A DNA stretch of 64,000 bases. It comes from Stagnihabitans sp038231395. GTDB lineage: Bacteria; Pseudomonadota; Alphaproteobacteria; Rhodobacterales; Rhodobacteraceae. Numbering within the stretch: position 1 is the stretch's first letter; the number at the start of each line of letters is the position of its first letter. This document shows, piece by piece, positions 9,337 to 17,928 of this stretch. Where the stretch lies: NCBI GenBank assembly GCA_038231395.1, contig JBBRLL010000005.1, forward strand, positions 60,000 to 123,999, read 5' to 3'. The notes beneath the pieces were generated by a model. It was not told the origin of the DNA. It was given only the letters and a program-made list of their open reading frames with translations, and made no database searches. The position numbers and the translations under genes were made by a program.

Positions 9337-9885
9337 ATGCAAAAACCCGCCAAAGCCAAAAGCGTCAAGGATTACATCCGCACCATCGTTGATTTCCCGC
9401 ATGAGGGCATCCTGTTTCGCGATGTCACAACCCTGTTCGCCGATCCGCGCGGGTTTCGCATCTGTGTGGACCAGTTGTTGGAGCCCTATGCCGGACTGCG
9501 CATCGACAAGGTGGCAGGCTTGGAGGCGCGGGGTTTCATCCTTGGCGGTGCTGTGGCGCACCAGTTGTCCACTGGCTTCGTGCCGATCCGCAAGAAGGGC
9601 AAGTTGCCGGGTCAGACCATTTCTCAGGCGTACAAGCTGGAATATGGTGACGCCGTGGTGGAGGTCCATGACGACGCCATGCAACCCGGTGAGAAAATCC
9701 TGCTGGTCGATGATCTTTTGGCCACGGGTGGAACTGCCGAGGCCGGCATCAAGCTGATCGAGCGTCTTGGCGCGCAGGTCATCGGTTGCGCCTTCGTCGT
9801 CGACCTGCCCGAACTGGGCGGCCGCGCCAAGCTGGAGGCTTTGGGGATGGATGTTCACGCCCTTTGTGCCTTCGAAGGTCTGTAA
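9337..9885 (+). CDS. apt: Adenine phosphoribosyltransferase
   Basis: 182 residues. Converts adenine and PRPP to AMP. Family hallmarks are DYIRTIVDFPHEGILFRDVTTLF near the N-terminus, the GLEARGFILGGAVAH segment, and the PRPP loop ILLVDDLLATGGTAEAG. I used the ATG at 9337, with GAGGGA just upstream; in-frame GTG and TTG codons precede it by 3 and 12 bases. Works downstream of MtnP in adenine salvage. Confidence 0.96.
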   Translation: MQKPAKAKSVKDYIRTIVDFPHEGILFRDVTTLFADPRGFRICVDQLLEPYAGLRIDKVAGLEARGFILGGAVAHQLSTGFVPIRKKGKLPGQTISQAYKLEYGDAVVEVHDDAMQPGEKILLVDDLLATGGTAEAGIKLIERLGAQVIGCAFVVDLPELGGRAKLEALGMDVHALCAFEGL

Positions 9886-10046
9886 GACGGCGCAGGGGGC
9901 CTGTGATTTGGCGACCAACCACGGCCGCCCCGGTCAGAAACCTGCGTCACCAGAGGTCGCGCATGGTCCAAAGCCCTCGCGTTGCCACACGGCCAAGTGA
10001 CGCGGCGTTGCTTGCTTATCGGGCGCCACGCTGTCAGCCTGACCGG

Positions 10047-10430
10047 ATGAAAGATATCCTCAACCTGATCGGACGCTGCCTGATCGCCATCCTGTTTCTG
10101 GGCGGCGCGGTGCAAAAATTCAGCAACCCGGCTCCGGTGGTGGAGATGATCGCCTCCATCGGTTTGCCCGCTGGTATGGTTTGGCCGATTGCCGTCTTTG
10201 ACCTCGTGGCCGGGCTGGCCTTGATCTTCGGGCCGTGGGTGGAGGGTTGGGCGCTGGTTCTCGCCGTCTATTGCATCTTCACAAGCTGGTTTCACTGGCA
10301 GTTGCGCGCCGATCCTTGGCAGGTGACGATCATGGTCAAGAATTGGTCGACGGCCGGTGGTCTGCTGATTTTGGCCGCACAGGGGCCGGGGCGACTGACG
10401 CTGGCGCGCCGCTGTGCGTGTTCCACGTGA
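10047..10430 (+). CDS. DoxX family membrane protein, 3' end supplied by an insertion sequence
   Basis: 127 residues with four predicted membrane helices (ILNLIGRCLIAILFLGG, PIAVFDLVAGLALIFG, WALVLAVYCIFTSWFHW and a final GGLLILAAQGPG), typical of DoxX/DUF417-like quinone-linked or redox membrane proteins. The last five residues (CACST) and the stop are read from the left end of an IS21-type element beginning near 10415. The native C-terminus is therefore displaced, probably by only a few residues. Function not determinable. Confidence 0.75.
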   Translation: MKDILNLIGRCLIAILFLGGAVQKFSNPAPVVEMIASIGLPAGMVWPIAVFDLVAGLALIFGPWVEGWALVLAVYCIFTSWFHWQLRADPWQVTIMVKNWSTAGGLLILAAQGPGRLTLARRCACST

Positions 10431-10566
10431 TGGTGGGCATCGGTTCCACGGGATGATGGGCACGGATTTTACGCGAAGGTGGGCAGTCATTCCACGGGAT
10501 CGTGGGCAGGTTTGACCGGCAATCAGAAGGCACAGGTTTTGGCTGTTGAAGCAGCCAGGAGCCACC

Positions 10567-12094
10567 ATGCCCACCGAGAGATTGTCGATGCGCCGTATAC
10601 GAGACCTTTTGCGATTGAAGTATGCTCTGGGACTGAGCGACCGGGCTGCTGCCCTGTCGTTGGGGCTGAGCAAGGGGACCGTCGGGAATTATCTGGCGCG
10701 GTTCAGCCAGGCTGGTTTGTCCTGGCCGCTGCCGGCGGAGTTGGACGACGACAGCCTGGAGTTGCTACTGTTTCCGAGCCCGAGCCCGAGCCCGAGCCCG
10801 ACCACTGCCTTGCGGTTGGACCGGCCTGTTCCGGATTGGGCGGCGATGGACGTTGAATTGCGCCGACCTGGCGTGACGCGAGCGCTGTTGTGGGAAGAGT
10901 ATCGCGCCAGATCCCCGGACGGGTTTGGCTATGCATGGTTCTGCGAGCATTTCGACGCCTGGAAAGGCCGGGTGCGGCCGACGATGCGGCCCGGCGATCT
11001 GAAAATGGGCGCATGTGGGCGGCGAGAAGGTCTTTGTCGATTTTGCGGGCGACACGATCGATGTGATCGATCCTGTCACAGGCGAAGCGCGGGCCATGAA
11101 GCTGTTCGTGGCGGCGATGGGGGCTTCGAATTACACTTATGCCGATGCGGTGGTGTCTGAGGGGTTGGAGGACTGGACCCTCGCCCATGTCCGGATGTTC
11201 AGCTTTCTGGGCGGTGTGCCGAAGGCCGTGGTGCCGGATAATTTGAAGTCGGCGGTGATCAAGGCCGACCGGTTTGATCCCGGGCTGAACCGGACCTATG
11301 CCGAGATGGCGGCGCATTATGGCACGGCAATTTTGCCCGCGAGGCCGCGCAAGCCCCGGGACAAGGCGAAGGTTGAGGTGGCTGTTCAGGTGGCGCAGCG
11401 TTGGATACTTGCCAGGTTGCGGAATCATCGGTTCTTCTCATTGGCCGAGTTGAACGTCGCGATCCGGCGGCTCTTGGACGCGTTGAATATGCGCATGATG
11501 CGCGGCTGTGGCGCCAGCCGTGCCGATCTGTTCGCCACGCTGGACCGGCCCAACCTGCAGCCCCTGCCGCCCGAGCCTTATGTCTTCGCCCGCTGGAAAC
11601 GTGCCCGCGTGGCACCCGACTATCACGTTGAAGTCGACAGCTCGTGGTATTCCGTGCCTTTCGCGCTGATCCAACAAGAGGTCGATGTGCGCACCAGCGG
11701 TCAGACGGTCGAGATATTCCATCGTGGTCAGAGGGTTGCGAGCCATGTCCGCACCCCGGGTCGGCGCAACCATGTAACGGTTGCCGACCAGATGCCCTCC
11801 GCACATCGCCGCTTTGCCGAATGGACCCCCATTATTTCAGATCGGGCCAGAATGTTGGCACAGGCAACCAAGACCGGCCCAGCCGTCGCCGCATTTTGCG
11901 AGATGGTGATGGCGGATCGTCCACACCCTGAGCAGGGCTTCCGCACCTGTCTGGGTGTGCTGGCCCTGGTCAAAACCTACGGCCCTGAACGTGTCGATGC
12001 CGCCTGCCAGCGGGGCATAACCATCCGCGCCCGCCCATGTTTTCGCAGACGGGCACGTCGATCCGTTCGATCCTCAAGACCGGCCCCCACTTGA
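10567..12094 (+). pseudogene. istA: istA-like transposase, frameshifted
   Basis: The N-terminal third reads in one frame from MPTERLSMRRIRDLLRLKYA, with a helix-turn-helix (SDRAAALSLGLSKGTVGNYL), to about 11010. The rest (VFVDFAGDTIDVIDPVTGEA, then SFLGGVPKAVVPDNLKSAVI, the DDE core) continues in the next frame from about 11015. Near 12020 the expected ending SIRSILKTG is found in a third frame. At least two frameshifts therefore separate one transposase. Residues near 70-78 contain a Ser-Pro expansion from a hexanucleotide repeat. Not expected to give active transposase. Confidence 0.85.
10774..10800 (+). repeat. Hexanucleotide microsatellite CCGAGC, about 4.5 copies
   Basis: Four perfect CCGAGC units followed by CCG lie inside the istA-like gene, encoding a Pro-Ser run (FPSPSPSPSPT). 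The unit count is a multiple of six bases, so it does not itself cause the frameshift further on. Confidence 0.9.
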
Positions 12095-12196
12095 ACAGAT
12101 CGGGACCAAGCCTTCCTGGAAGGCACTGAAGAGGTTTCCCCTCTCCGGCACGCCAACATTCGTGGCGGCGGCTATTATCACGTCGAGCGGACCAAA

Positions 12197-13003
12197 ATGC
12201 TGACCCATCCCACCCATGACCGACTTCTGGCCGCCGATCAGATTGGGGGCCTGACCGGTATTGCATCGGCGCTTGAAGAACAGCGCAGGTCGACCGCCTT
12301 CGACGATCTTTCGTTCGAAGAGCGCCTCGGCCTGCTGATCGACCGCGAGGCCGCTGAGCGTGACACCAAGAAACTGGCTGCGCGGCTCAAGTTTGCGGCG
12401 CTGCGCCAGTCGGCCAGCGCAGGTTTCCAGTCTTTGGGATCTGGACCTGCGCACCCCGCGTGGCCTTGACCGCAGCGGCATGGCCCATCTTGCGGATGGC
12501 GGTTGGATCGCCCGGCATGAGAACCTGCTGATTACCGGCCCCACCGGCTTGGGCAAAAGCTGGATCGCTTGGCACCCCTCGGTCACAAAGCTTGCCGAGA
12601 CGGGAGGCCAGTCCTCTACCAGCGTTCCCCACGGATGTTCGAAGCCCTTGCTCTGGCCCGCGGAGACGGCCGCCACGAACGCATCCTCAAGACCATCGCC
12701 CGGATGGATGTGCTGATCATCGACGATTGGGGCCTTGCTGTCCTCACCGCCCCAGAGCGCCGCGACCTCTTGGAAATCCTCGAAGACCGCCACGGTCGCG
12801 CCTCCAAAATCGTCACCAGCCAACTGCCCGTCGAACACTGGCACGAGGCCATCGGCGACCCAACCCTCGCTGACGCCATCCTCGATCGCCTCGTCCACAA
12901 CGCCCACAGGCTCAAACTTACCGCAGAAAGCATGCGAAAAGCCGCCGCCCGCAACTCAACCCTTGACCTGTCAACACAAGCCTTACTCCATGAAACCGTC
13001 GGT
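12197..13003 (+). pseudogene. istB: istB-like helper ATPase, frameshifted
   Basis: The gene is split over three frames. MLTHPTHDRLLAADQIGGLT to about 12430; then DLDLRTPRGLDRSGMAHLAD with Walker A ITGPTGLGKSW to about 12565; then LGHKACRDGRPVLYQRSPRM, Walker B VLIIDDWGLA and the C-terminus HRLKLTAESMRK to about 13000. In intact homologues these form one protein of about 240 residues that assists the IS21 transposase. The last frame has no stop at the expected end and runs open into the downstream DUF1992 gene. Confidence 0.85.
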
Positions 13004-13171
13004 CAAACCAGCCGCCCACCTTCGCGTGGAATGGCTGCCCAACTTCCCTGGAATGCGCACGCGATTTCGCTGTTTTCAACGATCCTTGGCGGTGTGCGCG
13101 CCTTTGCGAACGGGCAGACAGCCCCTTTCCACACAGGCCCCCAACCCTTATGTTGGTGGCGGAGGTGCATC

Positions 13172-13510
13172 ATGTCCTGGTTCAACCCGATGGCCGAACG
13201 TCAAATCGCCAAAGCCCGGTTGCTGGGCCAATTGCAAGGGCTCAAGGGTGAGGGGGCGCCTTTACCGGACCGTCCCGGCGACGCGTTTACCACTGCCGGC
13301 GACGCGATAGGCTTTCGCATCATGGCTGAGGCCGGGGTGGTTCCTGAAGAGATCCGTTTGAAAAAACAAGCGATTGTGCAGCGCGCCCATCTGGCCACTT
13401 TGACCGATCCTGAACAGCGCAAAGCCGCCATGGCCGCCCTCGCCCAGATCGAGATGCGGCAAGCTATCGCCGAAGAGGCGCGCGCCCGGTTCCTTAAGGG
13501 CCAAGGCTGA
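13172..13510 (+). CDS. DUF1992 / DnaJ-homologue subfamily C member 28-like protein
   Basis: 112 residues, MSWFNPMAERQIAKARLLGQ onward. It matches the DUF1992 pattern: a conserved ERQIxxA start, a GxPLPDRPGDAF block and an Ala-rich helical C-terminus. GGAGGT lies seven bases before this ATG, which fixes the start even though the frame is open upstream into istB remains. Role unknown; it lacks a J-domain. The 110 bases between the insertion sequence and the ATG probably hold its own promoter. Confidence 0.85.
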   Translation: MSWFNPMAERQIAKARLLGQLQGLKGEGAPLPDRPGDAFTTAGDAIGFRIMAEAGVVPEEIRLKKQAIVQRAHLATLTDPEQRKAAMAALAQIEMRQAIAEEARARFLKGQG

Positions 13511-13558
13511 TCATCAATAGATCGGCTGGCGAGACGTTTATCGCGCAACGGCACTCTT

Positions 13559-14374
13559 TCAACTTTGCATGTCGCTCAACACGCGCTTGAAGCCTCGGTC
13601 ATCGGGCCGGATCGTCACACATCTTTGCAGGCACATCCGCGCCAGCCGCATCTTGCCTTGCGATCGGGCGAACAGGCCAAAGGAATGCAGGAACTCTGCC
13701 GATTTAGAAATCTTTGACCAAGGATATTTCACCTCGATCATGCCGCGGCCCGCCAGAATTGAGCTGACGATTGCCGAAAGCTGACCGGTCTGCAACAGAA
13801 ACATGATCGTGTGGTGACTGCTGAACGGGACGGCGATCATTTGGGTGGTCTGCGGCGGCAACAGGGCCTCCAGCGGTTTGATCTGCCTGTCATCCATAGT
13901 GAATTTATCATCGTAAAGGATCATGTAGGACGCCTGCGGAGCAATTTTATCCGCCGAAATCGTATGTCGCCAGACAACAGGTTTTGTATAGTTGCGCCAT
14001 CTGGGTTCAAATTTATCCGCAGGCGAATACTGCGGAGCGATGGCAAGAACCAGATTGGCGCAAAGCGCCTTGGAAAACAGGATTGCCGCATAGCCCCCCA
14101 TCGAAGAGCCATAGGTTGCCACAAAGCCATAGCCGCTGGATTTCTGACCGACTTCGTGTACCGTCACTAAATCCAGGCCCTGATACCAAGACGCGTTGTT
14201 GCATTTGAACGCTATGACGTCATAGCCAAGGTTTAAAAGGAATTGGACGCCGAAGCCCAAAGCATTCAGATCGGTAAAAGCAATAGCGGTGAAGGTGTAG
14301 ACCAATCCACGTGCGGGTTTCTCGGATTTGTGAAAATCAATCCGGTGATTTTTGTCTTCATACAGGGTTTCCAT
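13559..14374 (-). CDS. Alpha/beta-hydrolase-fold protein of unknown substrate
   Basis: 271 residues. A nucleophile elbow is visible as YGSSMGGYAAILF (Ser91 in G-S-S-M-G). A possible acid lies in LYDDKFTMDD and a possible catalytic His in VPFSSHHTIMF, in the right order for a hydrolase. The C-terminal 60 residues (SKSAEFLHSFGLFARSQGKM onward) look like a TPR-type helical hairpin. No signal peptide. I do not recognise a specific family; similar proteins occur near surface-polysaccharide genes in related bacteria, but nothing here confirms that. It stands alone, convergent with the DUF1992 gene. Confidence 0.6.
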   Translation of the reverse strand: METLYEDKNHRIDFHKSEKPARGLVYTFTAIAFTDLNALGFGVQFLLNLGYDVIAFKCNNASWYQGLDLVTVHEVGQKSSGYGFVATYGSSMGGYAAILFSKALCANLVLAIAPQYSPADKFEPRWRNYTKPVVWRHTISADKIAPQASYMILYDDKFTMDDRQIKPLEALLPPQTTQMIAVPFSSHHTIMFLLQTGQLSAIVSSILAGRGMIEVKYPWSKISKSAEFLHSFGLFARSQGKMRLARMCLQRCVTIRPDDRGFKRVLSDMQS

Positions 14375-14633
14375 TATGCAAAGGATCTCCCCTCAATCAC
14401 AATCGCCAAAGTGGCGGGCGGGCGCGTGCATCGAACCTCTCTGATAGGTCGCGACGGTAGCGCGGTCAACTTGCCATCGCTGCGACCGGAGCCAACGCTG
14501 CGGCCGGAATAGTCCCGAGCGGGTTTGGTAAACGGCACATCGGGTTGGGCTAGGGACCGATCGCAAATGCTACGGCTCTTGCGCTTGACCGTGACTATTG
14601 GTTCAACTGGCACCAAATCGAAGGATCTGCGCC

Positions 14634-15818
14634 ATGACCCAGCTTGTTCCCCTTAACCCGGCCATGGCCGCCACCGATCCGCCTCCGGTGATGGAGGCGC
14701 GGCGCTGGATCGCGGGCGTCACCTTCCCGGCGAATCGTCCGCTGATCAACGTCAGCCAGGCCGCACCCGTGGATTTGCCGCCCCTCGCCCTGCGTCAAGC
14801 CATCGCGGAGGCTGCACTCAACGACCCCAACGCCCATCTTTACGGCCCGGTCCTTGGCCTGCCCGCCCTGCGCGCCGAAGTCGCCAGCCAGTGGAGTGCG
14901 GCTTACGGCGGCATTATTGCGCCCGAGCAAACCGCCATCACTCAGGGCTGCAATCAGGCTTTTTGTGCGGTGCTGTCCACTCTGGCAGGGGCGGGTGACG
15001 AAGTGATCCTGCCAACCCCATGGTATTTCAACCATAAAATGTGGCTCGACATGGCGGGCATTGCGGCTTTACCGTTGCAGACCGGCCCCGACCTGATCCC
15101 CGATCCCGCCAAAGCTGCCGCTTTGATCACGCACCGCACCAAGGCGATCGTTCTTGTCTCGCCCAACAATCCCGGTGGCGTTGAATATCCTGCCGCAATC
15201 TTGAGCGCCTTTCGTGATCTTGCCCGCGCCCACAGCATTGCGCTGATCGTCGATGAAACCTACCGCGACTTTGACAGCCGAAGCACGCGCCCGCATGACC
15301 TGTTCACCGATCCCGATTGGGATGACACCTTCATTCAGCTCTACTCCTTCTCCAAAGCTTACCGGCTGACCGGGCACCGGGTCGGCGCCATCACCGCCTC
15401 CACCGCCCGCCTTGCGCAGGTAGAGAAGTTTCTGGATACCGTGGCCATCTGCCCCAGCCAACTTGGCCAGATCGCGGCGCTGTGGGGGATGCGCAACCTT
15501 GCCCAATGGGTGGCGGGCGAGCGGGACGAAATCCTTTCCCGACGCGCCGCGATGGTCGCGGGGTTTCACGCCCTGTCCGGCTGGAAGCTTCTGAGCTGCG
15601 GCGCCTATTTCGCCTATGTGGAGCATCCCTTCGGCTTGACCTCCGAACAGGTCTGCAAGGCCGCCGTCACCCAGGCGGGTGTTCTGATGCTGCCCGGCTC
15701 GATGTTTCAACCCGAAGGCTCCGCTGAAGGTCACCGGCAGATCCGCATCGCTTTTGCCAATGTCGACCGCACGGGGATTGCCGAGCTTTTCAAACGGCTG
15801 GCCGCCTTCCGTCCCTGA
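14634..15818 (+). CDS. PLP-dependent class I/II aminotransferase
   Basis: 394 residues, fold-type I. Substrate-site motifs: LYGPVLGLPALRAEVA near the N-terminus, ITQGCNQAFCAVLSTLAG, PTPWYFNHKMWLDM, the pyridine-contact VSPNNPGG and VDETYRDF, and the Schiff-base lysine in YSFSKAYRLTGHRVGAI. Substrate cannot be assigned; aspartate/tyrosine/aromatic aminotransferase-like. The ATG at 14634 is preceded by AAGGA; an in-frame ATG at 14598 is less likely. Confidence 0.85.
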   Translation: MTQLVPLNPAMAATDPPPVMEARRWIAGVTFPANRPLINVSQAAPVDLPPLALRQAIAEAALNDPNAHLYGPVLGLPALRAEVASQWSAAYGGIIAPEQTAITQGCNQAFCAVLSTLAGAGDEVILPTPWYFNHKMWLDMAGIAALPLQTGPDLIPDPAKAAALITHRTKAIVLVSPNNPGGVEYPAAILSAFRDLARAHSIALIVDETYRDFDSRSTRPHDLFTDPDWDDTFIQLYSFSKAYRLTGHRVGAITASTARLAQVEKFLDTVAICPSQLGQIAALWGMRNLAQWVAGERDEILSRRAAMVAGFHALSGWKLLSCGAYFAYVEHPFGLTSEQVCKAAVTQAGVLMLPGSMFQPEGSAEGHRQIRIAFANVDRTGIAELFKRLAAFRP

Positions 15819-15857
15819 CCGTCGAGCTTTCCGGCAGACCCCGTTTTCCGACCGATC

Positions 15858-15951
15858 CCTGAAAAGTCGCGTTCCTGAAAAGTCGCGTTCCTGAAAAGTC
15901 GCGTTCCTGAAAAGTCGCGTTCCTGAAAAGTCGCGTTCCTGAAAAGTCGCG
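15858..15951 (+). repeat. Tandem repeat, six copies of a 16-bp unit
   Basis: Units of CCTGAAAAGTCGCGTT occur six times head to tail, with GAAAAGTCGC at 15861, 15877, 15893, 15909, 15925 and 15941. Only the first and last unit edges diverge. It lies between the aminotransferase stop (15818) and the ppiD start (16037), so it may separate or modulate their transcription. No self-complementary fold is obvious. Confidence 0.97.
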
Positions 15952-16036
15952 GTCAAGATTTGCGGACCAAGGCTCTCCCTTGCCCCCTGCCCGGCTTTCG
16001 GTTTAAACCGCTGCACCTTTGCAAAGGACGCCGGAC

Positions 16037-17926
16037 ATGGCCAAGACCACCTCGCCGCAAGACGACCACGAGATCACGCCCCGCAAAAAATCGCGGGTGG
16101 GCACCGGTGTCTTTGCTTTCATCATGCTTGGCATGATCGTGATCGGGCTTGGCGGCTACGGGGTGACCAACTTTGGCAACTCGGTCAACAACGTGGCCAC
16201 GGTGGGCAAGGCGTCGATCACCACCACACAATATGCCCGTGCGTTGAAAAATCAGATCAGCCAGTTGTCCAAGAAATTCGGCGCTCAATTGACGCTGAAA
16301 CAGGCGCAGGTGTTTGGCATTGACCAGCAGGTGCTGCGCGGCCTGATCTCTAACGCAGCGCTTGACAACGAGGCGCTGCGCCTTGGTCTGTCGGCCGGTG
16401 ACAAACAGGTTGCCCAAAAGATCGCCGGCACCAAAGCCTTCCTTGATCCGGCCGGTAAATTCGACCGCGCGCAGTATTCCGCGTTGTTGGAGCAGAACAA
16501 TATCACGGTGAAAGAGTTTGAAACCGGGATGCGTGACGATCTGACCCGGCAAGTGCTGGAGGCGGCCATTGTCGGCGGCGTTGTCACTCCCGCGCCCTTC
16601 ACAAACGCGGTTTATGCCTATCAGGGTGAAACACGCGGTTTTACCCTGTTGCAACTGACGGAAAACAGCCTTCCCGCCAAGCTGCCTGCCCCAACTGAAG
16701 ACGAGCTTAAGGCTTACTACACCGCCCATATCGCCGATTTCACGCGGCCAGAGGCCAAGCGCGTCGGCTACGCCTTGCTGCAACCCGCCGACATCGCCAA
16801 AGACCAGAAGATCGCCGACGCCGACATCAAAGCCGCCTATGACGCCGCGGCTGACACCTACAACATCCCCGAAAAACGTCTGGTCGAACGGCTGGTGTTC
16901 GGCACTGATGACGAGGCAAAGGCCGCCAAAGCCAAGCTGGACGCAGGCACCCCCTTTGAAGATCTGGTGAAAGCGCGTGGCCTTGCGCTGACTGACATCG
17001 ACCTTGGCGATGTGACGCAGGCTGAACTGGGCAAAGCGGGGGCGGAGGTCTTTGCGCTGACCGGCCCGGGTGTCGTGGGTCCGCTGCCGTCTGACCTTGG
17101 GCCCGCTTTGTTCCGGATGAACGCCGTGCTGCCCGCGCAGGTCACCACACTTGATCAGGCGCATGACAAGTTGCTGGCCGACCTGCAACTGAAAGCCGCC
17201 AGCAAAGCGATCGAGGGCAAGATCGAGGCGATCAAGGACCTGTTGTCCGGCGGTTCTACGATCGCCGAAGTGGCCAAGGATCAGGCGATGAAGCCCGGCA
17301 CCACCGATTATGCCAAAGGGGCCGACGACAACGATCCGGTCACCGCTGACCCGCAATTCGCCAAGGCGGTGGATGCGATGCAGTCCGGCGATTTCGCGCA
17401 AGCCGTGGTGTTGACAGACGGTGGTCTGATCGTCCTGCAAGTGACAGAGGTGGTAAAGCCCACCGCCGTGCCGTTCGAAAAAGCTCATGACAAGGTGGCT
17501 GCTGCCTTCCACGCTGACGCTCTCGCCAAGGCCCTGACGGCGCTGGTCGACGCCGATCTTGCGGCCGTCAAAGCCGGGGCTTCGCTGGCGACCCTTGGCA
17601 TCACCGACCACGTGGCGCCGATCACGCGGGCGGCAACACTTGACGGCGTGCCATCCGACGCCGTCGCCACCGCCTTTACTCTGAAAGCGGGCGAGGCGGC
17701 AAAGATCGACGGCAAAGGCCTTACAGGGGTAATCGTGCTGGATACGATCACGCCGACCGACCTTGCCAGCGACAAGGCGAAAGCGGCCCTTGGCCAGTTG
17801 TCCGCTCAGGTTGCCCAATCCATTGCGCAGGACGCCTTTGATCTGTTCTCCACCGCGATGACCTCGCAAGGTGGTCTGACCATCGACCAGTCGGCCATCA
17901 GCGCCGTGCAGTCCCGGTTGAACTGA
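16037..17926 (+). CDS. ppiD: PpiD/SurA-type peptidyl-prolyl isomerase, inner-membrane anchored
   Basis: 629 residues. A cytoplasmic N-terminus rich in charges is followed by one membrane helix (VGTGVFAFIMLGMIVIGLGG), then a SurA_N-like domain (about 45-180), a parvulin-type domain (about 230-360) and a long periplasmic C-terminus. Parvulin motifs are weak, as in PpiD, whose role is mainly chaperone-like for exported outer-membrane proteins. AAGGA is upstream of the ATG at 16037. The trpE start follows two bases after the stop, so the two are cotranscribed. Confidence 0.85.
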   Translation: MAKTTSPQDDHEITPRKKSRVGTGVFAFIMLGMIVIGLGGYGVTNFGNSVNNVATVGKASITTTQYARALKNQISQLSKKFGAQLTLKQAQVFGIDQQVLRGLISNAALDNEALRLGLSAGDKQVAQKIAGTKAFLDPAGKFDRAQYSALLEQNNITVKEFETGMRDDLTRQVLEAAIVGGVVTPAPFTNAVYAYQGETRGFTLLQLTENSLPAKLPAPTEDELKAYYTAHIADFTRPEAKRVGYALLQPADIAKDQKIADADIKAAYDAAADTYNIPEKRLVERLVFGTDDEAKAAKAKLDAGTPFEDLVKARGLALTDIDLGDVTQAELGKAGAEVFALTGPGVVGPLPSDLGPALFRMNAVLPAQVTTLDQAHDKLLADLQLKAASKAIEGKIEAIKDLLSGGSTIAEVAKDQAMKPGTTDYAKGADDNDPVTADPQFAKAVDAMQSGDFAQAVVLTDGGLIVLQVTEVVKPTAVPFEKAHDKVAAAFHADALAKALTALVDADLAAVKAGASLATLGITDHVAPITRAATLDGVPSDAVATAFTLKAGEAAKIDGKGLTGVIVLDTITPTDLASDKAKAALGQLSAQVAQSIAQDAFDLFSTAMTSQGGLTIDQSAISAVQSRLN

Positions 17927-17928
17927 CG

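Larger units (their letters stand above)
10415..13059 (+). mobile_element. Decayed IS21-family insertion sequence (about 2.65 kb)
   Basis: Contains istA-like and istB-like reading frames, both broken. The ends are imperfect inverted repeats: TGCGTGTTCCACG at 10415 and, reverse-complemented, TGCGCATTCCAGG ending at 13059. Inside each end are repeated blocks of the type TTCCACGSGATSRTGGGCA (left at 10421, 10445 and 10491; right reverse-complemented at 13010-13050). Such multiple subterminal repeats are typical of IS21. I found no clear target duplication. It inserted at the 3' end of doxX and ends about 110 bases before a DUF1992 gene. It looks immobile. Confidence 0.85.

Noticed and set aside
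12569..13510. A continuous 313-codon frame suggesting an istB-DUF1992 fusion protein.
   Set aside because: The DUF1992 part has its own strong GGAGGT and ATG at 13172, and the istB part lacks its N-terminus, so this is run-through of a decayed gene.
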